From: Terriglobia bacterium
Lineage (GTDB): Bacteria; Acidobacteriota; Terriglobia; Terriglobales; Acidobacteriaceae
Length of the DNA: 64,000 bases
Assembly (NCBI GenBank): GCA_020073165.1
Contig: JAIQFP010000013.1
Coordinates: 62,001 to 126,000 of the forward strand
Direction of reading: 5' to 3'
Shown: positions 26,593-34,926 of the stretch, in pieces
Position numbering within the stretch: the first letter of the stretch is position 1
Layout: each line of letters opens with the position of its first letter
The notes under the pieces: model-generated
The model's database searches: none
Told to the model about the DNA's origin: nothing
The model's input: the letters and a program-made list of their open reading frames with translations, nothing else
Translations under genes and position numbers: made by a program

Positions 26593-28671
26593 ATGCGTTG
26601 GATTCTTTTCTTGCTGACTGCTCTCATAGCGTTTCCACTCATGGCCCAGGAGACATCCATGCCGAACTCACCCGCGGCGACCGTGCCGCCCACGTGGATG
26701 AAAGATTCGATGGCGAAGATGGAAACCGAACTGGTCGCCAGGTATGGCGAGCAGCAGAAACCCCGCGTTCTGCGAGGCCTGCACCAGGTCGCCGAGTTCT
26801 GGCGCGCGGACGATGGCGATGCTTCTGCGTTTGAAGATTTCATCCGCACCAATTTCGCCGGAGACCAGGCCACGCTCGACACAATGTTCAACCGGTTTGA
26901 GCGGCTCATCGAGCAGCTCGCCGGCCACATGCACGAGATCAACCGCGAGTTCCGCCAGCAGATGGACCTCGACGCAGGACCGGTGCTTCCCTTCGACGAA
27001 GCATTCGCGGGCTACGATCCTTCCGCGCACGTTGTTGACGATTTCTTTCAGAACAAGCTGGCCTTCACCGTGCTGCTGAATTTCCCCCTGACCACGCTCG
27101 ATCAGCGCTTGCAGGAGGGGAAGACGTGGAACCGGCGGCAGTGGGCCGAAGCGCGCCTCGCCCAGCGCTTCTCCAAGCGTGTCCCAGCCGAGGTGAACCT
27201 CGCAATCGCCCAGGCCGGTGCCGAAGCCGAGTCCTACATCTCGCAGTACAACATCTATATGGGTCACCTGCTCACCAACGACGGCCAGCGCCTGTTCCCG
27301 CCCGACATGCGCCTGCTCAGCCACTGGAACCTGCGCGACGAGATCAAGGCCGACTACGCCGACGCGCAGAGCGGTCCGGCCAAGCAGCGCATGATCCAGC
27401 AGGTGATGGAGCGCATCGTCACCCAGACCATCCCCAAAGTTGTGGTCAACAATCCCAACGTGGATTGGAACCCGTACACCGACGAAGTCAAGCCCGCTGC
27501 TGCGTCCCAAGGCAACGTGACCAACGCTCCCGAGCCCGACACGCGATATGCAACGCTGCTGAAAACGTTTGTCGCTTCCAAGAAGGCTGATCCCTATTCA
27601 CCGACCGCGCCCACGCTCATCGCCCGCCGCTTCGACGAGGACCGCGAGATTCCGGAACCGCGGGTCAAGGCCATGCTGGAACAGGTGCTGACCTCTCCGA
27701 TGGTCCCGCAGGTCGCCAAGCTGATCGAATCCCGCCTGGGACGCCCACTCGAGCCCTTCGATGTCTGGTACAACGGCTTCCGCCCGGGCAGCAAGTACAC
27801 CGAGGCCGAACTGGACCAGATCGTCGCCAAGCGATATCCCACACCCGAGGCCTACCAGAAGGACATTCCCAATCTCCTGATGAAGCTCGGCTTCTCCCCC
27901 GCGCGCGCCCAGTACGTCGCCAACAACATCATCGTCGATCCTGCCCGCGGCTCCGGTCACGCCATGGGTGCTGAAATGCGCGCCGAACATGTCCATCTGC
28001 GTACCCGCGTCGAAGCAACCGGAATGAACTACAAGGGCTTTAACATCGCCGTGCATGAGATGGGACACAACGTGGAACAGACGTTCTCGCTCAACGACGT
28101 GGACCACACCCTATTGCAGGGCGTGCCCAACACCGCATTCACCGAGGCGCTGGCGTTCGTCTTCCAGGGACATGACCTCGAACTGCTCGGCCTACAAGCG
28201 CCCGACGCTACCAGCGAAGCCATGAAAACGCTGAACGATTTCTGGGGTACCTACGAAATTGCCGGAGTCGCTTTGGTGGACATGGCGGTCTGGCACTGGA
28301 TGTACGATCATCCGCAAGCCACACCCAGACAGCTTAATGAAGCCACGGTGCAGATCTCGAAGGACGTGTGGAACCACTACTATGCTCCGGTCTTTCACAA
28401 GAAGGATGTCGTGCTGCTCGGCATCTATTCCCACATGATCGATTCGTTCATGTACCTGCCCGACTATCCCATCGGACACATGATCGCTAATCAGATTGAA
28501 GAGCAGATGAAGAAGGCCGGCAACATCGGTTCCGAGTTCGAGCGTATGGCAAAAATGGGAGACGTCACGCCCGACCTGTGGATGGAGAACGCCACCGGCC
28601 GTCCCGTAGGGCCGGAAGCGCTACTGGAGGCGACCCAACGAGCACTGGGCCAGGTCGCGGGTGGGAAATAG
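26593..28671 (+). CDS. Exported HExxH metallopeptidase-like protein of unrecognised family
   Basis: 692 residues from the ATG at 26593 (AGAGGTG 6 nt upstream). A signal peptide is clear (MRWILFLLTALIAFPLMAQ). A helical N-terminal half has no motif I recognise. Near residue 488 there is a full zinc-binding motif, H488-E-M-G-H492-N, in the context GMNYKGFNIAVHEMGHNVEQTFSLNDVD. E518 in NTAFTEALAFVFQGHDLELLG, 26 residues later, could be the third ligand, as in gluzincins. This is consistent with an M3- or M2-like helical peptidase acting outside the cytoplasm. I do not recognise a specific MEROPS family. It is monocistronic and converges with the SpoIIE phosphatase gene 3 nt after its stop. A TATACT at 26554-26559 may be its -10 box. 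Confidence 0.8.
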   Translation: MRWILFLLTALIAFPLMAQETSMPNSPAATVPPTWMKDSMAKMETELVARYGEQQKPRVLRGLHQVAEFWRADDGDASAFEDFIRTNFAGDQATLDTMFNRFERLIEQLAGHMHEINREFRQQMDLDAGPVLPFDEAFAGYDPSAHVVDDFFQNKLAFTVLLNFPLTTLDQRLQEGKTWNRRQWAEARLAQRFSKRVPAEVNLAIAQAGAEAESYISQYNIYMGHLLTNDGQRLFPPDMRLLSHWNLRDEIKADYADAQSGPAKQRMIQQVMERIVTQTIPKVVVNNPNVDWNPYTDEVKPAAASQGNVTNAPEPDTRYATLLKTFVASKKADPYSPTAPTLIARRFDEDREIPEPRVKAMLEQVLTSPMVPQVAKLIESRLGRPLEPFDVWYNGFRPGSKYTEAELDQIVAKRYPTPEAYQKDIPNLLMKLGFSPARAQYVANNIIVDPARGSGHAMGAEMRAEHVHLRTRVEATGMNYKGFNIAVHEMGHNVEQTFSLNDVDHTLLQGVPNTAFTEALAFVFQGHDLELLGLQAPDATSEAMKTLNDFWGTYEIAGVALVDMAVWHWMYDHPQATPRQLNEATVQISKDVWNHYYAPVFHKKDVVLLGIYSHMIDSFMYLPDYPIGHMIANQIEEQMKKAGNIGSEFERMAKMGDVTPDLWMENATGRPVGPEALLEATQRALGQVAGGK

Positions 28672-28674
28672 CTG

Positions 28675-29958
28675 TCAGCCCTGCGCCCGCACGCAGATTA
28701 CGGTGGCATCATCCTGCAGGCCTGCGCCATTGGCGAAGGCGCGTACATCCGCCAGGATCGTCTCCAGCGAGGCGTCCTGCCGCAACACATGGTCGCGCAA
28801 GCGCTCTCGACCGTACTCTTCGCCTTGAGGATTGGTGGCCTCGGTAATGCCATCGCTGTAGAACACCAGGTGTGAGCCCGGCGAAAGCTCCACTCGCGTT
28901 TCGGAGAAAGACCCGAATCCCAACCCCAGCGGTATGCCCTTCTCGCTGTCCAGGAAGCGCGCCCCTTGCTGGTCGATCAGCAGCGGAGGCAGATGCCCCG
29001 CGCTGGCAAAGGTCAAGGTGCGCGTGGCCGCGTCGAACACCGCATAAATCATGGTGACAAACCTGCCGCTGGGAAAATCCTCTACCATCAACCGGTTCAG
29101 CTTCCCCATCACCTCGCTGGGAGTGCAGCAAGCCGCCGCCAGCGAACGCAGCATGCCGCGGGTTGCGGACATTAACAAGGCCGCCGCAGTGCCCTTGCCC
29201 GACACGTCGGCCAGCACCAGTCCCCAGCGGCCGTCGTCCAGAGAAATGAAGTCATACCAATCCCCGCCCACCGCGCCGGCAGGAAACGTCGAACCCGCAA
29301 CCGCGAAACCTGGGATGAAGGGAGAACTCTTGGGCAGCAGCGCCTGCTGAATAGCGCGGGCTTCCTGCGCCTCGCGGCTCATCTCCTCCCGCTGTTTCCG
29401 CTCGTGCTGGAAAAGACGCGCATTGTGCACGGCGACGGCGACATGACTGCACAGCGCTTGTAGAAGCCTCAGTTGTTCGGGAGGAAACGCGTCCAGTTCG
29501 TGATGGGACGCGGTGAACACTCCTACCAGTCGCCCTTCCATCTGTAGCGGAATCGCCACCTCGGAAAGCGTGCTCTCTTCACATCCGATGTAATACTTGT
29601 CTTTGCGCACGTCCGGGGCATAGCGCATCTGGCCCGTGCCGGCCACGTACCCTACCATGCCTTCCTTGCCGATCTTCAGGCTGTGGCCCTGGCCATGGAG
29701 TTTGCACCCCTTGCAGCCGTGCGCGCCGGCTAGTACTAACTCGCCGCGTCCTTCGTCGTGGAGGTAAACGTCCGCATCCACGCATCCGAACGAACGCGCC
29801 ACCTCATTCACAATCCGGTCGATGAGTTGGTCCAAGTCGAGGATGGAACTGATGTGCTGCGCTGCCTTCTGCAGCTTGAGCAGGTCTTCTACCTGCTCCA
29901 AGTGCAGCGGACCAACCGTCGAATAGTCGTGGGTAGATATTCTCGGGCTCGTTGCCAT
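28675..29958 (-). CDS. GAF-SpoIIE (PP2C-type) protein phosphatase, RsbU-like
   Basis: 427 residues from the ATG at 29958 (GGAG 9 nt upstream). Longer frames would run into rarA. Residues ~36-185 form a GAF sensor domain (SSILDLDQLIDRIVNEVARSFGCVDADVYL…). It contains a short Cys-containing segment, HGCKGCKLHG, and CEES, which could bind a metal or sense redox state. A helical linker (KQREEMSREAQEARAIQQALLP) follows. The SpoIIE/PP2C domain (~215-425) has its metal-binding aspartates in GGDWYDF, LADVSGKG, FYSDGITEA and DDATVICV. Such enzymes dephosphorylate anti-sigma-factor antagonists in partner-switching pathways. No anti-sigma or antagonist gene is adjacent, so the target lies elsewhere. Confidence 0.93.
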   Translation of the reverse strand: MATSPRISTHDYSTVGPLHLEQVEDLLKLQKAAQHISSILDLDQLIDRIVNEVARSFGCVDADVYLHDEGRGELVLAGAHGCKGCKLHGQGHSLKIGKEGMVGYVAGTGQMRYAPDVRKDKYYIGCEESTLSEVAIPLQMEGRLVGVFTASHHELDAFPPEQLRLLQALCSHVAVAVHNARLFQHERKQREEMSREAQEARAIQQALLPKSSPFIPGFAVAGSTFPAGAVGGDWYDFISLDDGRWGLVLADVSGKGTAAALLMSATRGMLRSLAAACCTPSEVMGKLNRLMVEDFPSGRFVTMIYAVFDAATRTLTFASAGHLPPLLIDQQGARFLDSEKGIPLGLGFGSFSETRVELSPGSHLVFYSDGITEATNPQGEEYGRERLRDHVLRQDASLETILADVRAFANGAGLQDDATVICVRAQG

Positions 29959-30028
29959 GGGACTGGACTCCGTGGAAGAGGGGAAGTAACACCTTTCCCG
30001 CTGCCTCATCAGATGCCTAAGTGTATGC

Positions 30029-31405
30029 TCAAGACTCTCTTTTTGGCTGTGACGACGGGCCCTTGGTGGCTTTGGACCGTGCCCGTTTGATCTCCTCAAG
30101 CCGCTCCCGAAACCGCTTTTCCACGCCCTCATTGGTAGGCTGATAGTACGTCCGGTTACGGAGGTTATCGGGCAGACATTGCATGTCTGCGACCTTGCCC
30201 TCGAGTTCATGCGCGTACTGGTATCCCTGACCATAGCCCAGGCCCTTCATCAATCCGGTGGGAGCATTGCGCAAGTGCAGGGGGACAGGTTCGGCAGCAG
30301 TCCGCTCCACGTCCTGCTGCACGTCGGCATACGCCGTGTACAGCGCGTTCGATTTGGGAGCCACCGACAAGTACACGACCGCCTGCGCCAGCGCCAGATT
30401 CCCCTCCGGCATTCCGATGAAGTCCACGGCATCGCGTGCCGCCATGCACAACGCAAGCGCGTTCGGCTCGGCCAGCCCTATGTCTTCGACCGCCATGCGT
30501 ACCACCCGCCGCGCAATGTACAGGGGATCTTCCCCCGCCTCCAGCATGCGTCCCAGCCAGTACAGGGCGGCATCGGGGTCGCTGTTGCGCACTGATTTGT
30601 GCAGCGCCGAGATCAGGTTGTAGTGCTCTTCGCCAGCCTTGTCATAGAGCAGCACCCGCTTCTGCAACGCATCCTGTACGATCTCCTTCGTAATTTCCGC
30701 CCCGACTTCCTTTCCAGCGCGCTCCCGCGCCAGCGTAGACGCCACTTCCAGCACGTTGTAGGCGCTGCGTGCATCGCCGCTGGAGTAGGCAGCAATCTTC
30801 TGCAATACCTCCTCGGACGCCGTCAACTTCATAGCGCCAAGGCCGCGCTCTTCGTCCGCCAGCGCGCGCCGCAGCAGCAGGACCACCTGATCCGCCGTCA
30901 GCGGCTTCAGTACATACACCCGTGACCGCGACAGAAGCGCCGAGATGATTTCGAACGAGGGATTCTCGGTCGTCGCTCCGATCAGACGGATATTTCCCTT
31001 CTCCACGTGCGGCAGAAACGCATCCTGCTGCGCCTTGTTGAAGCGATGGATCTCGTCAATGAAAACGATGGTCCGCGTGCCGTATTGCCGCGCCCGCTCG
31101 GCATCGGCCATCACCTGCTTGATTTCCTTGATCCCGGTGAGCACCGCCGAGTACTCGACAAACTCCGCCTTGGTCATGCGCGCGATAATCTGCGCCAAGG
31201 TAGTCTTCCCCGTTCCCGGAGGCCCCCAAAAGATCAGCGACCCGGTATCGTCGCGCTCAATCTGCGTGCGCAGGGGCTTGCCGGGCGCCACCAGGTGCTC
31301 CTGCCCGACAAACTCATCCAGCGTCCGCGGACGCATGCGGTCGGCCAGCGGCCGGGTGCGATCGCCGGGCTCCTGACCGCTCGGGATGGGTTGAAACAGG
31401 CTCAT
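30029..31405 (-). CDS. rarA: Replication-associated recombination protein A, AAA+ ATPase
   Basis: 458 residues from the ATG at 31405 (MSLFQPIPSG…, the usual RarA/MgsA start). A TTG at 31423 is less likely. AAA+ core: RPRTLDEFVGQEHLVAPGKPLR, Walker A GPPGTGKTTLAQ, Walker B IVFIDEIHRFNKAQQDAFLPHVE, sensor 1 GATTENPSFEI. The C-terminal tetramerisation region (LGRMLEAGEDPLYIARRVVRMAVEDIGLAEPNAL…) and the ending YLPDNLRNRTYYQPTNEGVE-type motif are present. RarA loads at stalled forks and ssDNA gaps together with SSB and RecA-type factors. It is the only replication-repair gene here apart from ku and uvrB. The gene upstream on the same strand is 70 nt away after a gap full of AATTG words. Confidence 0.96.
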   Translation of the reverse strand: MSLFQPIPSGQEPGDRTRPLADRMRPRTLDEFVGQEHLVAPGKPLRTQIERDDTGSLIFWGPPGTGKTTLAQIIARMTKAEFVEYSAVLTGIKEIKQVMADAERARQYGTRTIVFIDEIHRFNKAQQDAFLPHVEKGNIRLIGATTENPSFEIISALLSRSRVYVLKPLTADQVVLLLRRALADEERGLGAMKLTASEEVLQKIAAYSSGDARSAYNVLEVASTLARERAGKEVGAEITKEIVQDALQKRVLLYDKAGEEHYNLISALHKSVRNSDPDAALYWLGRMLEAGEDPLYIARRVVRMAVEDIGLAEPNALALCMAARDAVDFIGMPEGNLALAQAVVYLSVAPKSNALYTAYADVQQDVERTAAEPVPLHLRNAPTGLMKGLGYGQGYQYAHELEGKVADMQCLPDNLRNRTYYQPTNEGVEKRFRERLEEIKRARSKATKGPSSQPKRES

Positions 31406-31492
31406 ACGAGTGCAAATTTTCAAGTGCCCATTGCCAATTGAAAGGACTACGAGGTCAAAACAAATTGGCAGTTGGAAATTGACAATTGAAAA
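31406..31492. repeat. AATTGCCAATTG-type word repeats between rarA and rRNA/tRNA methylase genes
   Basis: The gap holds CCATTGCCAATTG, then CAAATTGGCAGTTGG, AAATTGAC and AATTGAAAATTA: variants of one word in both orientations. They can also pair into a weak hairpin. There is no gene or clear promoter. Confidence 0.5.
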
Positions 31493-32314
31493 TTACCTCC
31501 TTTGCCTTGCCGCCTCATACAGCACGATGCTCGCCGCCACGCCCGCATTGAGCGACTCCACCTGGCGCGAGTGCGGGATGGCGATCAGTTCATCCACCTC
31601 GGGAATCAAATCCCGCGGTACCCCAGCGCCTTCACCGCCAATGAAGATGGCCACCCGCCCGTGCCACATTGCCTGGTCCACCGGCGTCCCCTTGTGCGAC
31701 GACGTGGCCACCAGTCGCACCTCGGCCTTTCGCAATTCGCCCACGACCTCCTTCAGCTTCGCCCGGGCCAGCGGCACCCGAAACACCGATCCTGCCGATC
31801 CGCGCACCACTTTGGAGTTGAAGGGGCTGACCGTCCCTTCCCCCAATAACACTCCACCCGCGCCAAACGCCTCTGCGGAGCGCAAAATCGTCCCCAAATT
31901 CCCCGGGTCCTGCACTCCGGCAATCGCCAGCAACGGCCCAAGCTGCGCCCTAGCCAGTACCTCTTCTACCGAGAATTGCTTCCACTTCACCAGCGCGGCC
32001 ACACCCTGCGGGGTCTCGCTGGGCACCGCGCCGGCAAACAGTTTGTCGGGAAGAAGGACCGTCTCCACTTGCGCCCCGATCTGGGGCAGCAGACGCTGGG
32101 CCTTGGCTTCGGAAGAGGCGCTGAAAAATACCGCATGAAATCGCAATCCGCTGCGGATGGCCTCCTCCAGAATGCGCGCACCCTCGATGGCGCAATAGCC
32201 ATCCGCCGTGAGTTCCCCCGCGGCAAAGGCCCGGCGTAACTCCTTGACCAACACATTGTGGCGGCCTTCAATCCGCCGTAAACGCTCCGTAGAATCCTGA
32301 TTTCGGCGAATCAT
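31493..32314 (-). CDS. SpoU/TrmH family 2'-O-ribose RNA methyltransferase
   Basis: 273 residues. The N-terminal SpoU substrate-binding domain (residues ~15-105, RIEGRHNVLVKELRRAFAAGE…YCAIEGARILEEAI) precedes the SPOUT knot. The three family motifs are all present: motif 1 GVQDPGNLGTILRSAEAFGAGGVLL, motif 2 VAIFIGGEGAGVPRDL, motif 3 IPHSRQVESLNAGVAASIVLYEAARQR. The likely product is a 2'-O-methylated nucleotide in rRNA or tRNA made from SAM. The N-terminal domain favours an RlmB/TsnR-like 23S rRNA target, but the exact site cannot be called. The ATG overlaps the stop of the upstream tyrosine phosphatase gene (ATGA), so the two are co-translated. Confidence 0.93.
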   Translation of the reverse strand: MIRRNQDSTERLRRIEGRHNVLVKELRRAFAAGELTADGYCAIEGARILEEAIRSGLRFHAVFFSASSEAKAQRLLPQIGAQVETVLLPDKLFAGAVPSETPQGVAALVKWKQFSVEEVLARAQLGPLLAIAGVQDPGNLGTILRSAEAFGAGGVLLGEGTVSPFNSKVVRGSAGSVFRVPLARAKLKEVVGELRKAEVRLVATSSHKGTPVDQAMWHGRVAIFIGGEGAGVPRDLIPEVDELIAIPHSRQVESLNAGVAASIVLYEAARQRR

Positions 32315-32781
32315 GACTCTCTTTCAATCTGGTTTGGCGGCCACTCTGCGCGGTGGATGGCTCCCGCGTCGGGCACGCAGTTTCGAGCGTGTTCAACACA
32401 GGCCAGCGCCTCCTCCAGCGGCCAGCCCTGACACCAGTGAATGTAGGCTGCGGCGACCGTCGGCGAGCGGTTGACCCCCGCGGTACAGTGCAGGTAGACC
32501 CTATGACCTGTCTTCAACAGTTCGTCGAGAGCAGCCACACACTGCGGCAACTTGCGTTGTAAATCCAGCCTGTCGAAGTCCGTCACCGGCACGCTGCAAA
32601 ACTCCATGCCTGCACGTGAGGCCGCATTCCTTTCCTGCTCAATCCCACCTTCTCGAAAATCGTTCTCAGTCTGCAGACTGAGAATCGCCGTGATCTCCAG
32701 GGAACGCAGAGCGGCAAAGTTCTCCTTGTAGCGGAGGTCGGGCCCGACAAACAGGTTGGGTACGATGCAGTCGCATCTCAT
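32311..32781 (-). CDS. Dual-specificity/tyrosine protein phosphatase
   Basis: 156 residues from the ATG at 32781, which has GGGGGAG upstream. The active-site loop is H98-C99-T-A-G-V-N-R105-S-P, matching HCxxGxxR(S/T), with a plausible general acid in TDFDRLDL (Asp68 or Asp70). The small size and the KENFAALRSLEITAILSLQTENDF start are typical of bacterial dual-specificity phosphatases that resemble plant SEX4/eukaryotic DUSP enzymes. It hydrolyses phosphate from Tyr/Ser/Thr or from a small phosphorylated molecule; the substrate is unknown. It overlaps the RNA methylase by 4 nt, an operon whose logic is not obvious. Confidence 0.9.
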   Translation of the reverse strand: MRCDCIVPNLFVGPDLRYKENFAALRSLEITAILSLQTENDFREGGIEQERNAASRAGMEFCSVPVTDFDRLDLQRKLPQCVAALDELLKTGHRVYLHCTAGVNRSPTVAAAYIHWCQGWPLEEALACVEHARNCVPDAGAIHRAEWPPNQIERES

Positions 32782-32943
32782 GACGCTCCCCCGCGCATGC
32801 CTTCTACCCCACAAGCCAGTCTGGCCCGCAAACCGACCTGGGTTCACTCTCCCGAAATGATACGCGTTTCCCTCGGCTTGCAGCGCTTGCTCATGTTATG
32901 TTAGCTTTCGCGACTTGAGCACATCCCTGTGGAAGGAATCGCA

Positions 32944-33591
32944 GTGCGCGCGGAAATCCTCAAGATCAATAGCGAGAAGCCGGAAGCCTCGCTCATCCAA
33001 TACGCCGCTGACCAGATTCGCGCCGGCTACGTCCTTGGCATGCCCACGGACACCTTCTACGGCCTGGCCGCCGACCCCTTTAATCTGCGCGCCGTAGACC
33101 GGGTTTACGAAATCAAGTCCCGGTCGCGGCACAAGCCGCTATCGCTGCTGATCGAAAGTGTGGACCAGGCGGAGGAACTGGCCCGCCCCCTGCCCAAGGA
33201 GTTCTACGAACTGGCGCGCAAATTCTGGCCGGGCCCGCTGACCATTATTGTTCGCGCCGCCTCACGGCTCCCCCTCAAAGTTACGGCCAACACCGGCAAC
33301 GTGGCACTACGCATCCCCAGTTCCAAGATCCCGCTGGCGGTGGTGAAGGCGGCGGGAATCCCGATCACGGCCACTTCCGCCAACCTCAGTGGTGCGTCGG
33401 AGTGTACGACTGCCGAGGCGGTGCGCGATCAACTCCAGGACCGCATTCCCATCATCGTCGACGGTGGAACTTCGCCCCGTGACATCGCTTCCACGATTAT
33501 TGATCTGACCGATGAAGAAGCCCGCTGGCAGGTCATGCGGGAAGGCGCGATCCCGGCCCATGAGATCTCCGAGTTCTTCGCACAAGGATGA
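32944..33591 (+). CDS. tsaC: L-threonylcarbamoyladenylate synthase (YrdC/Sua5 type)
   Basis: 215 residues. The GTG at 32944 is favoured by AAGGA 6 nt upstream; a GTG at 32929 is possible. The YrdC core is complete: IRAGYVLGMPTDTFYGLAADPFN (KxR-less N-terminal nucleotide region), a short SRHKPLSLLIES variant of the KxxKR basic loop, WPGPLTIIV, NVALRIPSS and ITATSANLSG. The enzyme makes threonylcarbamoyl-AMP from Thr, bicarbonate and ATP for the t6A37 modification of ANN-decoding tRNAs. t6A is also found on tRNAs reading AUA, a point of interest given the transposon tRNA in this window. It contains about two dozen Ile codons and no AUA. It is followed by a YdcF-like gene overlapping by 4 nt. 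Confidence 0.94.
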   Translation: MRAEILKINSEKPEASLIQYAADQIRAGYVLGMPTDTFYGLAADPFNLRAVDRVYEIKSRSRHKPLSLLIESVDQAEELARPLPKEFYELARKFWPGPLTIIVRAASRLPLKVTANTGNVALRIPSSKIPLAVVKAAGIPITATSANLSGASECTTAEAVRDQLQDRIPIIVDGGTSPRDIASTIIDLTDEEARWQVMREGAIPAHEISEFFAQG

Positions 33592-34208
33592 CGGAAACGC
33601 CGGCCAAGCAGCGTCCGCGTCGTCACTGGTTGTTGCGGCTGGTGGCGCTGGCCGCACTGGTTGTCCTCGCCTGGTTCGCCTCAATTTGTCTGGCCATTGT
33701 CCGCCAGGCAGCGCGGCAGGAGGTCCATCCTGCCGACGCCATCGTGGTGTTCGGGGCTGCGGAGTACGCTGGCCGCCCCTCCCCTGTGTACCGCGCCCGC
33801 CTGGACCATGCTTTCGATCTTTTCCAGAGCGGTGTGGCGCCGGTCGTGATTACCACCGGAGGTGCAGGCGCGGACCCCAGCTTCAATGAAGGCGGCGTTG
33901 GCCATGACTACCTGATGAAACGCGGCATTCCTGAGGCCAACTTGATCGCTGAAACCCAGGGCTCCGACACCGCGCGATCTGCGGAGCGGGTGGGAGTCAT
34001 CCTGCGTACCAACCATATGCGCAGTTGCATCGCGGTCAGCGATGAGTACCACGTCTTCCGCATCCAGAGATTGCTCGAGCACGAGGGCGTGCAGGTGTAC
34101 GTGGCGCCTCGGCTTGACTCACGACCGCACTCGGCCTGGCAGCGGGCCCTCGCCATAGCTCGTGAAGCTGTCGGTTACCTGGCGTGGCGGCTGCACATTC
34201 CGGCGTAG
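33588..34208 (+). CDS. YdcF/SanA-like DUF218 membrane protein
   Basis: 206 residues with an N-terminal membrane anchor (residues ~14-38, LLRLVALAALVVLAWFASICLAIV) and an outside DUF218 domain: ADAIVVFGAAEYAGRPSPVYRARLDHAFDLFQSGVAPVVITTGG, then AETQGSDTARSAERV and CIAVSDEYHVFRIQRLLEHEGVQVYVAP. The DUF218 fold binds nucleotide-like ligands, and relatives (SanA, YdcF, ElyC) affect envelope integrity or bind SAM, with no settled reaction. Its ATG overlaps the tsaC stop (ATGA). It ends 36 nt before the convergent DinB gene. Confidence 0.88.
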   Translation: MTETPAKQRPRRHWLLRLVALAALVVLAWFASICLAIVRQAARQEVHPADAIVVFGAAEYAGRPSPVYRARLDHAFDLFQSGVAPVVITTGGAGADPSFNEGGVGHDYLMKRGIPEANLIAETQGSDTARSAERVGVILRTNHMRSCIAVSDEYHVFRIQRLLEHEGVQVYVAPRLDSRPHSAWQRALAIAREAVGYLAWRLHIPA

Positions 34209-34244
34209 GGGTTCCGCTTTCCATTCCCGTTTCTGTGGGTGTTG

Positions 34245-34769
34245 TCACCACCCCATCCTCTTCCTCAGTTCCGTGATGTGCGCCACATGATGCCGGCCAT
34301 GCCAGGCGTACAAAGCCAGATTTTTCTCCAGCGGCATGAGCCCCAGTTCCGGATGACGGAAGGTTCGCTTCCAGTCTTCCGGTTTCAGCGATCGCAGCAG
34401 CCCCACCCAGCGATTGTGGAGCATATCCAAGAGCCCGAGCGAAACTTCCAACGGCGTGGAACGCGTGTCCTCCAGCCTGGCCCAGCGATCTTCCATATAC
34501 GGCTTGATCGTCGGCTCGTCCTCCGTTAAAGCCAGCTTGAAACGCGTGTAGGCGTTCATGTGGCTGTCGGGCACGTGGTGGACCACCTGCCGCACGGTCC
34601 AGCCTCCGTCACGGTAAGGGGTTTCAATCTGTTGCGGCGAGAGGCCTTGTACCGCGGCCCGCATGGCTGCCGGGGCCTGCTCGATGTCGTCAATCAATTT
34701 CTTCCGCTGGGCCTCGCTCAACGGCCCATCAAACGTGAACTTGCCGATGGGATAACGCGGATCGCTCAT
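34245..34769 (-). CDS. DinB/YfiT-like putative metal-dependent thiol transferase
   Basis: 174 residues from the ATG at 34769 (GGAGG 5 nt upstream); the frame stays open to 34991 but without a start site. It is a four-helix DinB fold with the metal histidines in GGWTVRQVVHHVPDSHMNAYTRFK (helix 2) and LYAWHGRHHVAHI (helix 4). The start (RYPIGKFTFDGPLSEAQRKKLIDDIEQAPAAMRAAVQGLS) is typical of the YfiT/BstA group, whose founding members are linked to bacillithiol transfer. Acidobacteria generally lack well-proven bacillithiol use, so the thiol partner is uncertain. It stands between two gaps; the one upstream has GAGTACCGAGT word repeats. Confidence 0.88.
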   Translation of the reverse strand: MSDPRYPIGKFTFDGPLSEAQRKKLIDDIEQAPAAMRAAVQGLSPQQIETPYRDGGWTVRQVVHHVPDSHMNAYTRFKLALTEDEPTIKPYMEDRWARLEDTRSTPLEVSLGLLDMLHNRWVGLLRSLKPEDWKRTFRHPELGLMPLEKNLALYAWHGRHHVAHITELRKRMGW

Positions 34770-34800
34770 CTTCGCCTCCGCTGGCATTACAGCATAAGCA

Positions 34801-34827
34801 GTACCGAGTGCCGAGTACCGAGTGAGT
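34801..34827. repeat. CCGAGTA/CCGAGTG word repeats
   Basis: Three near-copies of (A/G)CCGAGT(A/G) occur in 27 nt upstream of the DinB gene. A related GGTACC word is repeated at 34934-34947 in the 3' end of the next gene, where it encodes a Thr-Gly-Thr-Gly-Thr-Glu ending. Confidence 0.5.
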
Positions 34828-34926
34828 AAAGCACCGCAAGCATAAGACAACAGCAGTGAGCAACTGTCAGCGTCCAATGCCAATCCAGCATTTTGGGCGG
34901 CAAAGAAAATCGTGCCAGGGAGGATG

